Assembly: GCF_011320225.1 (NCBI RefSeq)
Contig: NZ_JAAOEN010000001.1
Span: 415,652-479,651 of the forward strand
Reading direction: 5' to 3'
Length of the DNA stretch: 64,000 nt
Source of the DNA: Phytoactinopolyspora limicola
Lineage (GTDB): Bacteria; Actinomycetota; Actinomycetes; Jiangellales; Jiangellaceae
The notes below the pieces were generated by a model. The model saw nothing but the letters and a program-made list of their open reading frames with translations. It had not been told where the DNA came from and ran no database searches. Shown here piece by piece: positions 7,766 through 16,571 of the stretch. Position numbers and translations under genes: made by a program. The first letter of the stretch is position 1, and the number at the start of each line of letters is the position of its first letter.

Positions 7766-8389
7766 ATGGACCACTACATCCGCGACGGCGCCGAGATCTA
7801 TCGCCGCTCGTTCGCCACCATCCGGGCGGAGGCCGACCTGGACCACCTGCCGTCCGACGTCGCGACGGTGGTGGTCCGCATGATTCACGCCTGCGGCATG
7901 GTCGACCTCCCCACGGACGTGGACTACTCCGACGACGTCGTGGCCGCCGCGCGATCCGCCTTACGAGCCGGCGCCCCCATCCTGACCGACGCGAAGATGA
8001 TCGCCAGCGGCGTCACCCGGTCTCGTCTGCCCGCCGACAACGACGTCGTCTGCACCCTCGCCGACCCTCGGGTGCCCGCGCTGGCCGCCGAACTCGGCAC
8101 CACCCGCAGCGCCGCGGCCTTGGAGTTGTGGCGCGACCGCCTGCCCGGCTCCGTCGTCGCCATCGGCAACGCACCCACCGCGCTGTTCCGGCTGTTCGAG
8201 CTACTCGACGAGGGTGTCCCGGCCCCCGCGGCCATCGTCGGCGTGCCGGTCGGTTTCGTCGGGGCGGTGGAGTCCAAGGAGGAGCTGGTGAAACGGGCCC
8301 CGGCACCCTATCTGACCGTCCACGGTCGCCGCGGGGGCAGTGCGATCGCCACCGCCGCCGTGAACGCGCTGGCCACGGAGGTCGAATGA
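7766..8389 (+). CDS. cobH: precorrin-8X methylmutase
   Basis: This 207-residue enzyme moves the C11 methyl group to C12, converting precorrin-8X into hydrogenobyrinate (CobH) or the cobalt form (CbiC). Family motifs are [13 protein letters not shown] with the catalytic histidine at about residue 37, [12 protein letters not shown], and the C-terminal [15 protein letters not shown]. The length is normal. It begins one base after the cobG stop and overlaps cobIJ by four bases (ATGA), so it is translationally coupled. Whether the substrate contains cobalt depends on when cobalt is inserted, which the sequence does not tell. Confidence 0.94.
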   Translation: MDHYIRDGAEIYRRSFATIRAEADLDHLPSDVATVVVRMIHACGMVDLPTDVDYSDDVVAAARSALRAGAPILTDAKMIASGVTRSRLPADNDVVCTLADPRVPALAAELGTTRSAAALELWRDRLPGSVVAIGNAPTALFRLFELLDEGVPAPAAIVGVPVGFVGAVESKEELVKRAPAPYLTVHGRRGGSAIATAAVNALATEVE

Positions 8390-9957
8390 CGAACGCGCAG
8401 ACGAACACCACGTCGAAACCGGGAGTCTTGTGGGGTGTCGGGCTCGGTCCAGGCGATCCCGAGCTCATCACGGTCAAGGCGGCCCGGATCATCGAACGTG
8501 CCGACGTTATCGCCTACCACAGTGCCCGGCACGGACGCAGCATCGCCCGCTCGATCGCCGAACCCTACCTGCGGGGTGACCAGATCGAGGAGGCACTCGT
8601 CTATCCGGTGACCACCGAAGGCACCCAACATCCGGGCGGTTACGACGGCGCCATGGCCGAGTTCTACGAACACGCCGCCAAACGGCTCGCCGAACATCTC
8701 GACGCCGGACGCCACGTAGCGGTGCTGTGCGCGGGTGATCCGTTCTTCTACGGCTCCTACATGTACATGCACGAACGCCTGTGTGAGCGGTACGAAGCAC
8801 ACGCGGTGCCCGGTGTGACGTCGATGACGGCGGCGGCCGCGGCGCTCGGCCAGCCGTTGGTCCAACATGAGGAGACGTTGACCGTCCTGCCGGGGACCCT
8901 GCCGGCACCTCAGCTGGCGATGCGGCTAGCCGAAGCCGACGCGGTCGCCATCCTCAAACTGGGCCGCACGTTCACCGCGGTGCGCGACGCCCTCGCCGAG
9001 GCCGGCCGGTTGGCCGACGCCTACTACGTCGAGCGCGCCACGTGGGGTGAACAGCGCGTTCAACCTTTGGCGGGGGTAGACCCGGCCAGCGTTCCCTACT
9101 TCTCGTTGGCGATCGTGCCGAGCCCCGGATACACGGCTCGTGTCGACGGCACCACCGCGGCGGTCCGTAGCACCGACGATGCGGCCGACCCCACTGCCCA
9201 GCGTCCGACACAACCAGGCGGCGAGGTCGTGATCGTCGGCCTCGGACCGGCCGGGCCGGACTGGCGCACCCCGGAGGCCACCGCGGAGTTGACCGCCGCC
9301 GACCACGTCGTCGGCTACGGTCCCTACGTCGCACGTGTTCCGGTCCGTCCTGGCCAGCAGCGACACAGTTCCGGCAACCGGGTCGAGGCGGACCGCGCCG
9401 TCCAGGCGTTGGAGCTGGCCTCCGCGGGCGCCCGGGTGGCGGTGGTGTCCTCCGGGGATCCAGGTGTGTTCGCGATGGCGTCGGCGGTGCTGGAGCAGGC
9501 CGGTGATCCACGCTGGGCCGGTATCGACATCCGGGTGGTGCCCGGCCTGACGGCGGCACAAGCGGCCGCGTCTCGAGTGGGTGCCCCGCTGGGCCACGAC
9601 TATTGTGTGTTGTCCCTGTCCGACCGGCTCAAACCATGGGATGTCGTCGAACGTCGGCTGGACGCGGCCGGAGCGGCCGATCTGGCCCTGGCGTTGTACA
9701 ACCCGGCTTCCCGCAGCCGCCGCGACCACCTTGAGCGGGTGCGGGCAACCCTGTTGCGGCATCGCGCGGCAGAGACACCGGTGGTGATCGCCCGAGACGT
9801 CGGCGGCGCGGAGGAATCGGTGACCGTGACCACGCTCGGGAGTTTCGACGCCGACGACGTCGACATGCGCTGCCTGCTGATCATCGGCTCGTCGCGGACC
9901 CAGGTGAGCGAGCGCCCGGACGGATCCGCCACCGTGTGGACGCCTCGCACCTACTAG
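8386..9957 (+). CDS. cobIJ: bifunctional precorrin-2 C20-/precorrin-3B C17-methyltransferase
   Basis: This 523-residue fusion holds two SAM-dependent uroporphyrinogen-methylase-fold domains. CobI is N-terminal ([21 protein letters not shown] near 15-36; [16 protein letters not shown]) and methylates C20. CobJ is C-terminal from about residue 280 ([49 protein letters not shown]) and methylates C17 with ring contraction. A Thr/Asp-rich linker joins them. The fusion is typical of actinobacteria. The start ATG at 8386 overlaps the cobH stop; the open frame extends further upstream but that is cobH antiframe. It ends the riboswitch operon; 18 bases later the convergent XRE gene ends. Confidence 0.95.
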   Translation: MTNAQTNTTSKPGVLWGVGLGPGDPELITVKAARIIERADVIAYHSARHGRSIARSIAEPYLRGDQIEEALVYPVTTEGTQHPGGYDGAMAEFYEHAAKRLAEHLDAGRHVAVLCAGDPFFYGSYMYMHERLCERYEAHAVPGVTSMTAAAAALGQPLVQHEETLTVLPGTLPAPQLAMRLAEADAVAILKLGRTFTAVRDALAEAGRLADAYYVERATWGEQRVQPLAGVDPASVPYFSLAIVPSPGYTARVDGTTAAVRSTDDAADPTAQRPTQPGGEVVIVGLGPAGPDWRTPEATAELTAADHVVGYGPYVARVPVRPGQQRHSSGNRVEADRAVQALELASAGARVAVVSSGDPGVFAMASAVLEQAGDPRWAGIDIRVVPGLTAAQAAASRVGAPLGHDYCVLSLSDRLKPWDVVERRLDAAGAADLALALYNPASRSRRDHLERVRATLLRHRAAETPVVIARDVGGAEESVTVTTLGSFDADDVDMRCLLIIGSSRTQVSERPDGSATVWTPRTY

Positions 9958-9975
9958 GCGGTCTCGGCCTCAAAC

Positions 9976-10764
9976 TCAGCCGGCGATGCGGCGAAAATAG
10001 TCGGCCGAGAACTCGTCCTCCGGGTAGAACGTCTCGATCGCCAGCTCCGACACGGTGACGTCGGTGGGTGTGCCAAAAACCGTCGTCATGCTGAACAACG
10101 AGACGATCCCGTCGTCGGTGCGCAGCCGCAACGGGATCACGATGGCCGGATGCCTGCCGCCGGCGGCGGAACGCCGGATCGGGTAGTCGCGCAGTTCGGC
10201 GAGCAGCTGCTCAAGCTGCGCGTCGGCGGTGCGGTCGCACTCCTGCTGGAGCCGCGCCAGGATGTGTGCGGCCCATTCGGACAGGTTGACGATCCGGGGA
10301 GCCATACCCTCCGGGTGGAAGGTCAGCCGCAATACGTTGGCGGGCGGTTCGACCAAGAAGTCGGCGGAACCCTCGATCAACGCGACGACGGCGTCGTTGG
10401 CGGCGACGAGATTCCATTGCCGGTCGACTACCAGGGCGGGAAACGGCGCGTGTGCGTCCAAGACGCGGTTGATCGCGTCGTTGACCATCGACAGCGGCGG
10501 CTCCGCCAGATCGCGCTGCGTGAATGAAGGAGCGAACCCGGCTCTCAGCAGCAACGTGTTCTGTTCTCGCAGCGGGATGTCGAGGCACTCGGCTAGCCGG
10601 ACGATCATCGCCGCGGTCGGTGCCGAGCGGCCGGTCTCCAGAAAGCTGATGTGCCTCGTCGATACTCCGGCCTGGGCGGATAGGTCCAGCTGGGTGAGGC
10701 GTCGCCGCTCCCGCCACCAGCGCAAGGATTCACCCACGGAAGGAGTGGTACTAGTCACGGTCAC
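9976..10764 (-). CDS. XRE-family transcriptional regulator with MmyB-like ligand domain
   Basis: The 262-residue protein has an N-terminal helix-turn-helix of the Cro/C1 type (RRRLTQLDLSAQAGVSTRHI, followed by LETGRSAPT) at about residues 15-55. A C-terminal PAS-like MmyB domain follows (ALVVDRQWNLVAANDAVVAL). Proteins of this type bind DNA as dimers, and some respond to fatty acids or other small ligands. It starts at GTG 10764 (or GTG 10758). It diverges from the SnoaL-like/DUF1330 pair, and the spacer holds a near-perfect palindrome at 10798-10814 that is a good candidate operator. It interrupts the cobalamin genes without an obvious link to them. Confidence 0.88.
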   Translation of the reverse strand: MTVTSTTPSVGESLRWWRERRRLTQLDLSAQAGVSTRHISFLETGRSAPTAAMIVRLAECLDIPLREQNTLLLRAGFAPSFTQRDLAEPPLSMVNDAINRVLDAHAPFPALVVDRQWNLVAANDAVVALIEGSADFLVEPPANVLRLTFHPEGMAPRIVNLSEWAAHILARLQQECDRTADAQLEQLLAELRDYPIRRSAAGGRHPAIVIPLRLRTDDGIVSLFSMTTVFGTPTDVTVSELAIETFYPEDEFSADYFRRIAG

Positions 10765-10797
10765 GGCGCCAATCTACGCGGCCACCGACGCCAGCCC

Positions 10798-10814
10798 ATT
10801 ACCTCGGACGTAAT
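10798..10814. promoter_or_regulatory. candidate operator palindrome between divergent XRE and SnoaL-like genes
   Basis: ATTACCTCGGACGTAAT pairs at seven of eight positions around a central G and is conspicuously AT-rich at its ends. It lies between the GTG of the XRE gene (10764) and the ATG at 10881, where a regulator of both units would bind. Assignment to the XRE protein is inferred. Confidence 0.45.
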
Positions 10815-10880
10815 CGACCGACCGGAAAAGGCGGCCGAAGATTGAACACGTCCACACCGGACGGAACGAAAGGACAAGAC

Positions 10881-11246
10881 ATGACTGACTTCGCAGCCGT
10901 AGTGGCCCGATACATCGACGTCTGGAACGAGGCCGACGCCGACGCCCGGCAGAAGCTCGCCGACGAGGTGTTCGCGCCCGCGGTGACCTACATCGACCCC
11001 ATGGCGACGGCGGCCAGCGCTCAGGAGCTGACCGCCCTAATCGGGGCGGTGCGCGGGCAGTTCCAAGGTATGCGATTCGGCCTGCATGGCTCGGTCGACG
11101 GCCACCACAACCAAGCCCGGTTCCAGTGGACTCTGGGGCCGGCTGGAGCGGAACCGCTCGTCATCGGCTTCGACGTCATCCAGCTCGACAGCGACGGGCG
11201 CGTCGCGACTGTCCTCGGCTTCCTCGACCAGGTGCCGAGCGCATGA
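10881..11246 (+). CDS. SnoaL/NTF2-like protein
   Basis: This 121-residue protein has the cone-shaped NTF2/SnoaL fold signature: FAAVVARYIDVWNEADAD at the start, then VTYIDPMA, GQFQGMRFGLHG, and a C-terminal strand DVIQLDSDGRVATVLGF. Members include isomerases, cyclases and ligand-binding proteins; the substrate here is unknown. The start at ATG 10881 is preceded by AAGGA. It overlaps the DUF1330 gene by four bases (ATGA) and diverges from the XRE regulator, so the three genes probably form one regulated unit, perhaps detoxifying or modifying a small molecule. Confidence 0.8.
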   Translation: MTDFAAVVARYIDVWNEADADARQKLADEVFAPAVTYIDPMATAASAQELTALIGAVRGQFQGMRFGLHGSVDGHHNQARFQWTLGPAGAEPLVIGFDVIQLDSDGRVATVLGFLDQVPSA

Positions 11247-11584
11247 GCACCGGCGCCGACAATGTCCCGGCCTACGCCGTCGCCCATCTACACGATGTTC
11301 ATCTCGGCGAAGGGATCGTCGAGTACCTACGCGGCATCGATGCCACGCTGGAGCCCTTCGGCGGGCGCTTCGTGATCCACGGTGGTGTCCCGACCGTGCT
11401 GGAAGGGACGTGGACCGGCGATCTCATCGTCATCGAGTTCCCCGACCGCGCCAGCGCACTGGCCTGGTATCAGTCCGACGACTATCAGCGCATCCTGCCC
11501 CTACGGCTGGCGAACTCCACGGGCTACGGCATGATCATCGACGGGGTGGGCGCGGACCATGTCGCCACCGACGTCCTCGGCTGA
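11243..11584 (+). CDS. DUF1330 domain protein
   Basis: This 113-residue protein matches the DUF1330 dimeric alpha-beta barrel family (PAYAVAHLHDVHLGEGIVEY; GTWTGDLIVIEFPDRASALAWYQSDDYQ). Its biochemical function is not established; related ferredoxin-like barrels act as monooxygenases or stress-linked small proteins. It is coupled to the SnoaL-like gene through a shared ATGA, which makes the two a functional pair. The start in the overlap removes the otherwise longer open frame. Confidence 0.85.
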   Translation: MSTGADNVPAYAVAHLHDVHLGEGIVEYLRGIDATLEPFGGRFVIHGGVPTVLEGTWTGDLIVIEFPDRASALAWYQSDDYQRILPLRLANSTGYGMIIDGVGADHVATDVLG

Positions 11585-11603
11585 TCTCCAGGCTGCCGAA
11601 ACG

Positions 11604-11798
11604 TCAGTTCCGCGGGTCGCGCACGGTATGTGGTGGACGCTCGGCGACGTCGAGATCCACCGCATACCCCACGAACCTGCCGGCGGACGACTCGTCGGGC
11701 CAGCCGTTGGCGTGGTGGATCCGGGTGATCGTGGCTGAGCCGGGCACCGGCACCAGCGTCGTCCCGTCGCCGTCTGGATGGGACGTCCGCTCAGTGTG
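11604..11798 (-). other. coding-like 3' extension in frame with bluB, after its TGA
   Basis: Directly after the bluB stop codon the same frame stays open for 64 codons to a second stop near 11604. Third-position GC is high, as in real genes here. It reads GTTLVPVPGSATITRIHHAN and then SAGRFVGYAVDLDV. It has no plausible start of its own. It may be a lost C-terminal domain, a remnant of a former downstream gene, or chance. No known family was recognised. Confidence 0.25.
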
Positions 11799-12440
11799 TC
11801 AGTTGGTCTCGGCAGGTTTCACCACATATTTCTCTCGGTGGATGGCCTCCGCCAGTGGGCGCCGCCGACGCCAGCCGTGCCGCTCCAGGTCCGGGACCGT
11901 CGCCAGCTGCGTCACCGGCCCGACGCACAGCCAGGCCACCGGGCGGATCCCGTCCGGCAGACCGACCAGCTCGGCCAGGAACGGTTCCCGGTAGAAGCTG
12001 ACCCAGCCCACCCCGAGTCCTTCGGAGGTGGCGGCCAGCCAGAGGTTCTGGATGGCCAGACACACCGAGTACAACCCGGCGTCGGCGATCGCGTGCCGAC
12101 CCAACACCGCGGGTGAACCACGGGAGGGATCGTAGGTGACGACGATGCCGAGGCTGGCCTCCAGAATGCCTTCGATCTTGAGCTTGCTGAAGGTTCCGCC
12201 CCGTTCCCCGTTCAACGTCTCGGCGAACACCTCACGTTCGGCCAGCACGTGGTCGCGGAACGCAGCGCGGGTGCCGCCGTCCTCCACCAGGACGAAATCC
12301 CAGGGTTGGCTCAGCCCGACGCTGGGAGCGGCGTGCGCGGCACCGAGTATCCGGTCCAGCACGTCGGGCGGGATTGGCTCACCCGTGAACTCACCACGAA
12401 CGTCTCGCCGTCGCTGCACCACGTCGTAGAACGCTTCCAT
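11799..12440 (-). CDS. bluB: 5,6-dimethylbenzimidazole synthase
   Basis: BluB cannibalises reduced FMN with oxygen to make dimethylbenzimidazole, the lower ligand of cobalamin. The 213-residue product belongs to the nitroreductase fold, with FYDVVQRRRDVRGEF at the N-terminus, HAAPSVGLSQPWDFVLV for FMN binding, and the family-specific GLGVGWVSFYRE and LCVGPV. The start at ATG 12440 has AGGGG upstream; a GTG one codon earlier is possible. It lies 37 bases downstream of cobK on the same strand, so the two likely share a transcript. Its presence shows that the organism makes its own lower base and does so in air. Confidence 0.93.
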   Translation of the reverse strand: MEAFYDVVQRRRDVRGEFTGEPIPPDVLDRILGAAHAAPSVGLSQPWDFVLVEDGGTRAAFRDHVLAEREVFAETLNGERGGTFSKLKIEGILEASLGIVVTYDPSRGSPAVLGRHAIADAGLYSVCLAIQNLWLAATSEGLGVGWVSFYREPFLAELVGLPDGIRPVAWLCVGPVTQLATVPDLERHGWRRRRPLAEAIHREKYVVKPAETN

Positions 12441-12477
12441 CACTACCCCTTGTCGCGTGCCATCGTGCCATTCATGA

Positions 12478-13245
12478 TCATCTACCGGTTGCTTCCAGCA
12501 CCCACCGGACCGCCGCGGCCGGCGTTTCCACTACCCGATCCGCGGCCGGATGGGGCGGTCGGCGGACAACGACGACCGGCCGGCCCAACCGCCGGGCCGC
12601 GGTGAGTTTGGCCGTCGTCATCGTCCCGCCGCTGTCTTTGGTCACCAGCAGGTCGATCCGGTGCCGACGCATCAGGGTCAGCTCTTTGTCCACCGTGTAC
12701 GGGCCGCGGTCGAGCACCACCAACGACTCGAGCGGCATCGGTGGCTCCGGCATGTCGACACAGCGGATCAGGAACCATTGCTTGTCAAGGCGGGCGAACG
12801 CGGCAAGCCCCTGCCGACCGGTGGTGAGGAACACTCGGCGGCCCAGCCGGGCGATCAGCTCGGCGGCGTGGGTCAGCGAATCGGCCCAGTGCCACTCGTC
12901 ACCCGGTCCGGCCTGCCAGCCTGGCCGCTCCAGCCGCAGGTGCGGGACGCCGGCCTGCTCTGCCGCGGTGACCGCCGACGCGCTGATCCGCTCCGCGAAC
13001 GGGTGAGTGGCGTCGACGACGGCGGCGGCTCGCTGCTCCCGGAGCCACTCCGCCAACCCGTCGACACCCCCGAACCCACCCACCCGGACCTCACCCACCG
13101 GTAGCCTCGGCTTCGATACCCGCCCGGCCAGTGACGACACCACCCGCATGCCGAGCACGTTCAGCTCGGCCGCGACCTCGCGGCCCTCCGCCGTGCCGCC
13201 CAGCACCAGAACCGGACCACCCGGATCACCGTCCGGTGCACTCAC
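12478..13245 (-). CDS. cobK: precorrin-6A reductase
   Basis: This 255-residue NAD(P)H-dependent reductase converts precorrin-6A to dihydro-precorrin-6. The N-terminal nucleotide-binding motif is VLVLGGTAEGREVAAEL. Later family motifs are VVDATHPFAERIS, VFLTTGRQGLAAF, and DLLVTKDSGGTMTTAK. I choose GTG 13245 because AAGGAG lies seven bases before it; the longer open frame adds 26 residues unlike the family. It is followed by bluB on the same strand and diverges from cbiD with 92 bases between starts, so shared regulation in that spacer is likely. Confidence 0.93.
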   Translation of the reverse strand: MSAPDGDPGGPVLVLGGTAEGREVAAELNVLGMRVVSSLAGRVSKPRLPVGEVRVGGFGGVDGLAEWLREQRAAAVVDATHPFAERISASAVTAAEQAGVPHLRLERPGWQAGPGDEWHWADSLTHAAELIARLGRRVFLTTGRQGLAAFARLDKQWFLIRCVDMPEPPMPLESLVVLDRGPYTVDKELTLMRRHRIDLLVTKDSGGTMTTAKLTAARRLGRPVVVVRRPPHPAADRVVETPAAAVRWVLEATGR

Positions 13246-13337
13246 GTCATACTCCTTGGAGACTGCACACGAGATGCCCACCGGTGACACCGCACTGACA
13301 TCCGCCACCTGATGGGCCGGCATACGGGGTCGAATCG

Positions 13338-14420
13338 GTGACGACGGAACGGACTAGCGACGGGTTGCGCTACGGCTGGACCACCGGCGCCTGCGCCACC
13401 GCAGCCACCACCGCCGCCTACACCGCGCTGCTGACCGGCGAGTTCCCGGACCCGGTGGAAGTGCCGCTGCCGAAAGGCAAGCGGCCAAGTTTCGCGCTGG
13501 CGACCGAACGGCTCGACGCCGCTAGCGCGAGCGCCGGAGTGGTCAAGGACGCCGGCGACGACCCGGACGTCACCCACGGCGCACTCATCGTCTCCACCGT
13601 CAGCACCGGAGAACCCGGCAGCGGAGTGACCTTCCGCGCGGGACATGGTGTCGGCACCGTCACCCGCCCGGGCCTGCCGTTGGACGTCGGGGAGCCGGCG
13701 ATCAACCCGGTCCCCCGGCAGATGATGCGCGACGCCATCAACCGCGTGGCCGCTCAGTACGACGGCGCCGGTGACGTCGTCGTGGAGATCTCGATTCCGC
13801 ACGGCGAGGAGATGGCCCGGCACACGTGGAACCCGCGGCTGGGAATCGTCGGCGGGCTGTCGGTGCTCGGCACCACCGGTGTTGTCGTCCCCTACTCCTG
13901 CTCGGCGTGGATCGACAGCATCCGGCGCGGCGTGGACGTCGCCCGCGCCATGGGCCATCAGCATGTCGCGGCCGCCGTGGGCAGCACCTCGGAGCGGGTC
14001 GCTCAAGAGCTGTACCAGCTGCCGGACAGCGCATTGCTGGACATGGGTGACTTCGCCGGAGCCGTGCTCAAGTACCTGCGCCGACACCCGATACCGCGGT
14101 TGACCGTGGCCGGTGGGTTCGCCAAGATGTCCAAGCTGGCCGCCGGCTTCCTCGACCTGCATTCCAAACGTTCGCAAGTGGACTTCGGCTTGCTGTCGCG
14201 GATGGCCGCCGAGGCGGGCCACCCTGAGCTGGCCGGCCCGATCGAAACGGCCAACACGGCGATCCACGCCCTGGAGATCTCTCAGGCGGCCGGACTGGAT
14301 CTCGGCGCCTTGGTAGCGGTCAAGGCCCGCGAGACCGCCGACGACGTGCTCCGGGGCGCGCCGGTGACCACGGACGTCGTCGTCGTGAACCGCTCCGGGA
14401 CCATCGTCGGGAGAAGCTGA
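13338..14420 (+). CDS. cbiD: cobalt-precorrin-5B C1-methyltransferase (CbiD type)
   Basis: CbiD methylates C1 of the corrin ring in the oxygen-independent pathway. The 360-residue product begins with the hallmark YGWTTGACATAAT and continues with VVKDAGDDPDVTHG, TGVVVPYSCSAW, and VAGGFAKMSKLAAG. The GTG start lies 92 bases from the divergent cobK. Here cbiD accompanies oxygen-dependent cobG and bluB, and no cobF is visible, so CbiD probably supplies the C1 methylation that CobF gives in purely aerobic pathways. It converges with cobM, with 17 bases between stops. Confidence 0.94.
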   Translation: MTTERTSDGLRYGWTTGACATAATTAAYTALLTGEFPDPVEVPLPKGKRPSFALATERLDAASASAGVVKDAGDDPDVTHGALIVSTVSTGEPGSGVTFRAGHGVGTVTRPGLPLDVGEPAINPVPRQMMRDAINRVAAQYDGAGDVVVEISIPHGEEMARHTWNPRLGIVGGLSVLGTTGVVVPYSCSAWIDSIRRGVDVARAMGHQHVAAAVGSTSERVAQELYQLPDSALLDMGDFAGAVLKYLRRHPIPRLTVAGGFAKMSKLAAGFLDLHSKRSQVDFGLLSRMAAEAGHPELAGPIETANTAIHALEISQAAGLDLGALVAVKARETADDVLRGAPVTTDVVVVNRSGTIVGRS

Positions 14421-14437
14421 CCGGAGGCGCCCGGGCG

Positions 14438-15199
14438 TCACAGCGATGCCGGCTGCTTGGAGCGGTCCCGGGTGGCCGAGTAGAGGAAGCTGTCGGGGAA
14501 GTTCTCCGCGGCGAGCACCGCGCCGACGAAGATCATCGCGGCCCTCGTGATACCCGCCGCGCGGACCTGGCCAACGATGTCGCCCAGCGTGCCACGGACC
14601 ACCTGCTCCCCGGGCTGGCTGGCCCGGGCCACCACGGCCACCGGGCAGTCCGCGCCGTAATGCGGCACCAGCTCGTCGACCACCTGCTCGATCCGGTTGA
14701 TGGCCAGATGTAGGGCCAAGGTGGCACCGCTGGCGCCGAACGTGGCCAAGTTCTCACCGTCCGGCATGGAAGTCGAGCGGGCCTGGGTGCGGGTGAGGAT
14801 GACACTCTGCCCCACCGTCGGAACCGTCAGCTCCCGCCCCAGAACGGCGGCCGCGGCCGCGAACGCGGGCACTCCGGGGACAACGTCATACGGCACGCCG
14901 GCCGCATCCAAGCGGCGCATCTGTTCGGCCACCGCGCTGTAGATGGACGGGTCGCCGGAGCACAGGCGGGCCACGTCGTCGCCCCGCTCATGTGCGGCGA
15001 TCAGCTCGTCGACGATCTGGTCGAGGGTGAGGTCGGCGGTGTCGACCAACCGCGCGTCGTCCGGGCAGTGTGCGAGCAGTTCCGTCGGGGTCAGACTGCC
15101 GGGGTACAGGCACACCTGACAGTGCCCGAGCAGCGTCTGGCCGCGCACCGTGATCAGGTCGGCCGCGCCGGGTCCGGCGCCGATGAAATGAACAGTCAA
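14438..15199 (-). CDS. cobM: precorrin-4 C11-methyltransferase
   Basis: This 253-residue enzyme is a single-domain SAM-dependent corrin methylase. Motifs are VHFIGAGPGAADLITVRG at the N-terminus, LCSGDPSIYSAVAEQMRRL, and DVVPGVPAFAAAAAVLG. It adds the C11 methyl group. The likely start is TTG 15199, which overlaps the cobL stop (TTGA) and has AAGGAG six bases upstream inside the cobL end. An ATG-like longer start would collide with cobL. This makes cobL-cobM a tightly coupled pair transcribed away from cobB. Confidence 0.93.
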   Translation of the reverse strand: MTVHFIGAGPGAADLITVRGQTLLGHCQVCLYPGSLTPTELLAHCPDDARLVDTADLTLDQIVDELIAAHERGDDVARLCSGDPSIYSAVAEQMRRLDAAGVPYDVVPGVPAFAAAAAVLGRELTVPTVGQSVILTRTQARSTSMPDGENLATFGASGATLALHLAINRIEQVVDELVPHYGADCPVAVVARASQPGEQVVRGTLGDIVGQVRAAGITRAAMIFVGAVLAAENFPDSFLYSATRDRSKQPASL

Positions 15200-16440
15200 C
15201 GGTTCTCCTTGGTGATGCTCCACTGAGTGAGCGTCCGGGCGGGCTGCCAGCTGGTATACCCACCAAGCGGGGCGGCACGCTCAATGGCGTGCCGGATCAA
15301 CTCGCCGCCATGTTTGGTGTACGCATCGGTCAGCACGGCCTCCGCCTCCAGCGTGACGCCGTGCGCGACGAGCCGGCCGCCTCGACGCAGCGCACGCAGG
15401 CACGTCTCGACCACACCCGGGGTACTGACGCCGCCACCAATAAACACGGCGTCGGGCGGAACGAGCTCAGCCAAGCTTCGTGGTGCCCGTCCGTGGACGA
15501 CGAAGAGTTCCGGTACACCGAGGTAGTTCGCGTTCCGGCCGATCCGCGCGGCCCGCTCCGGATCGGCCTCGACCGCCACCGCCTGGTTGGCGGGGTGCAC
15601 GCGCATCCATTCGATGGCGATGCTGCCGGACCCGGCCCCCACGTCCCACAGGTAGTGTCCGGGCAGCGGCATCAGCCGTGCCAGGCAGCTAGCCCGCAGG
15701 TCACGTTTGGTGAGTTGGCCGTCGTGCTCGAAGGCGTCGTCGGGTAGGCCGGGCACGATCGGCCGTGGCACCGTGCCGGGATCGGGTTCACATTCGACGG
15801 CGACGATGTTCAGCGGTGCGCCGGGCGGGTGACTCCAGTCCCGCGCCACCCCGTCGATCAGCTGTTCGTCCGGGCCACCGAGGTTCTCCAAGACCCTCAT
15901 GCGGCTGGATCCGTAGCCGCGGGAGGTTAGCACCTCCGCGACGGCCGGCGGCGTCGACGCATACGCGCTGAGCACCAGGATGCGTTGTTCCGGAACCAGC
16001 ACCCGGGCCACCTCGTGGGCGTGGTCACTAGTCAATCTGACCACCTCGGTGCTCTCGCTGGACCAGCCGAGCCGTGCCCGGGCCAGGGCTACCGACGAGA
16101 CACCAGGCAGGATCCGGACCCCATCCGTTCCGAAGAGGCCCACCAGCAGCGTGGCGACCCCCCTGAGCAGGGGGTCCCCGCTGGCCAACACCACCAGGCG
16201 GCGCGCGCCATGTTCGCGGACGATCCGTTCGACGCCTGGTTTGAACGGCGATGGCCAGGAGAGCTTCATCACAGCGTCGCCCGGGACCATGTCCAGATGA
16301 CGTTGGCCGCCCACCAGCACCTCAGCGTTGGCGATCACGTCTCTCGCCTGCTCGCCTAGGCCGCTCAAGCCATCGGCGCCAATACCCACCACGGTGATCA
16401 TGGCAGGTGAGGCGGCTGCGGCGGCAGGCGGACGAGTCAC
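15196..16440 (-). CDS. cobL: precorrin-6Y C5,15-methyltransferase (decarboxylating)
   Basis: CobL of about 414 residues has two parts. The N-terminal CbiE-like methylase domain carries ITVVGIGADGLSGLG and VVLASGDPLLRGVATLL. The C-terminal CbiT-like domain has the Rossmann motif LWDVGAGSGSIAIEW, with FIGGGVSTPG further on. Together they methylate C5 and C15 and decarboxylate the C12 acetate. The start is uncertain: GTG 16440 or ATG 16401, with only weak ribosome sites. The gene diverges from cobB across the 58-bp palindrome at 16494, and its stop overlaps the cobM start. Confidence 0.92.
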   Translation of the reverse strand: MTRPPAAAAASPAMITVVGIGADGLSGLGEQARDVIANAEVLVGGQRHLDMVPGDAVMKLSWPSPFKPGVERIVREHGARRLVVLASGDPLLRGVATLLVGLFGTDGVRILPGVSSVALARARLGWSSESTEVVRLTSDHAHEVARVLVPEQRILVLSAYASTPPAVAEVLTSRGYGSSRMRVLENLGGPDEQLIDGVARDWSHPPGAPLNIVAVECEPDPGTVPRPIVPGLPDDAFEHDGQLTKRDLRASCLARLMPLPGHYLWDVGAGSGSIAIEWMRVHPANQAVAVEADPERAARIGRNANYLGVPELFVVHGRAPRSLAELVPPDAVFIGGGVSTPGVVETCLRALRRGGRLVAHGVTLEAEAVLTDAYTKHGGELIRHAIERAAPLGGYTSWQPARTLTQWSITKENR

Positions 16441-16493
16441 GCTTTTCACCGTAACCCAGGTGTCCGTGCGATGATGCCGGCGGCCACACCACA

Positions 16494-16551
16494 CCCATGA
16501 TCATGAACACTTTGCCGTGCTATGGCACGGCAAAGTGTTCATGATCATGGG
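16494..16551. repeat. 58-bp near-perfect palindrome (family A, copy 1)
   Basis: Arms 16494-16520 and 16525-16551 are exact 27-bp reverse complements around TATG; each arm contains CATGATCATGAACACTTTGC. The core is shared with the 74-bp palindrome at 27061-27134. It fills the short spacer between the divergent cobL and cobB starts and ends 20 bases before the cobB GTG, so it could act as a regulatory cruciform or as a protein-binding site. Confidence 0.85.
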
Positions 16552-16571
16552 GCGAGAAGAGGAGGGCATCC

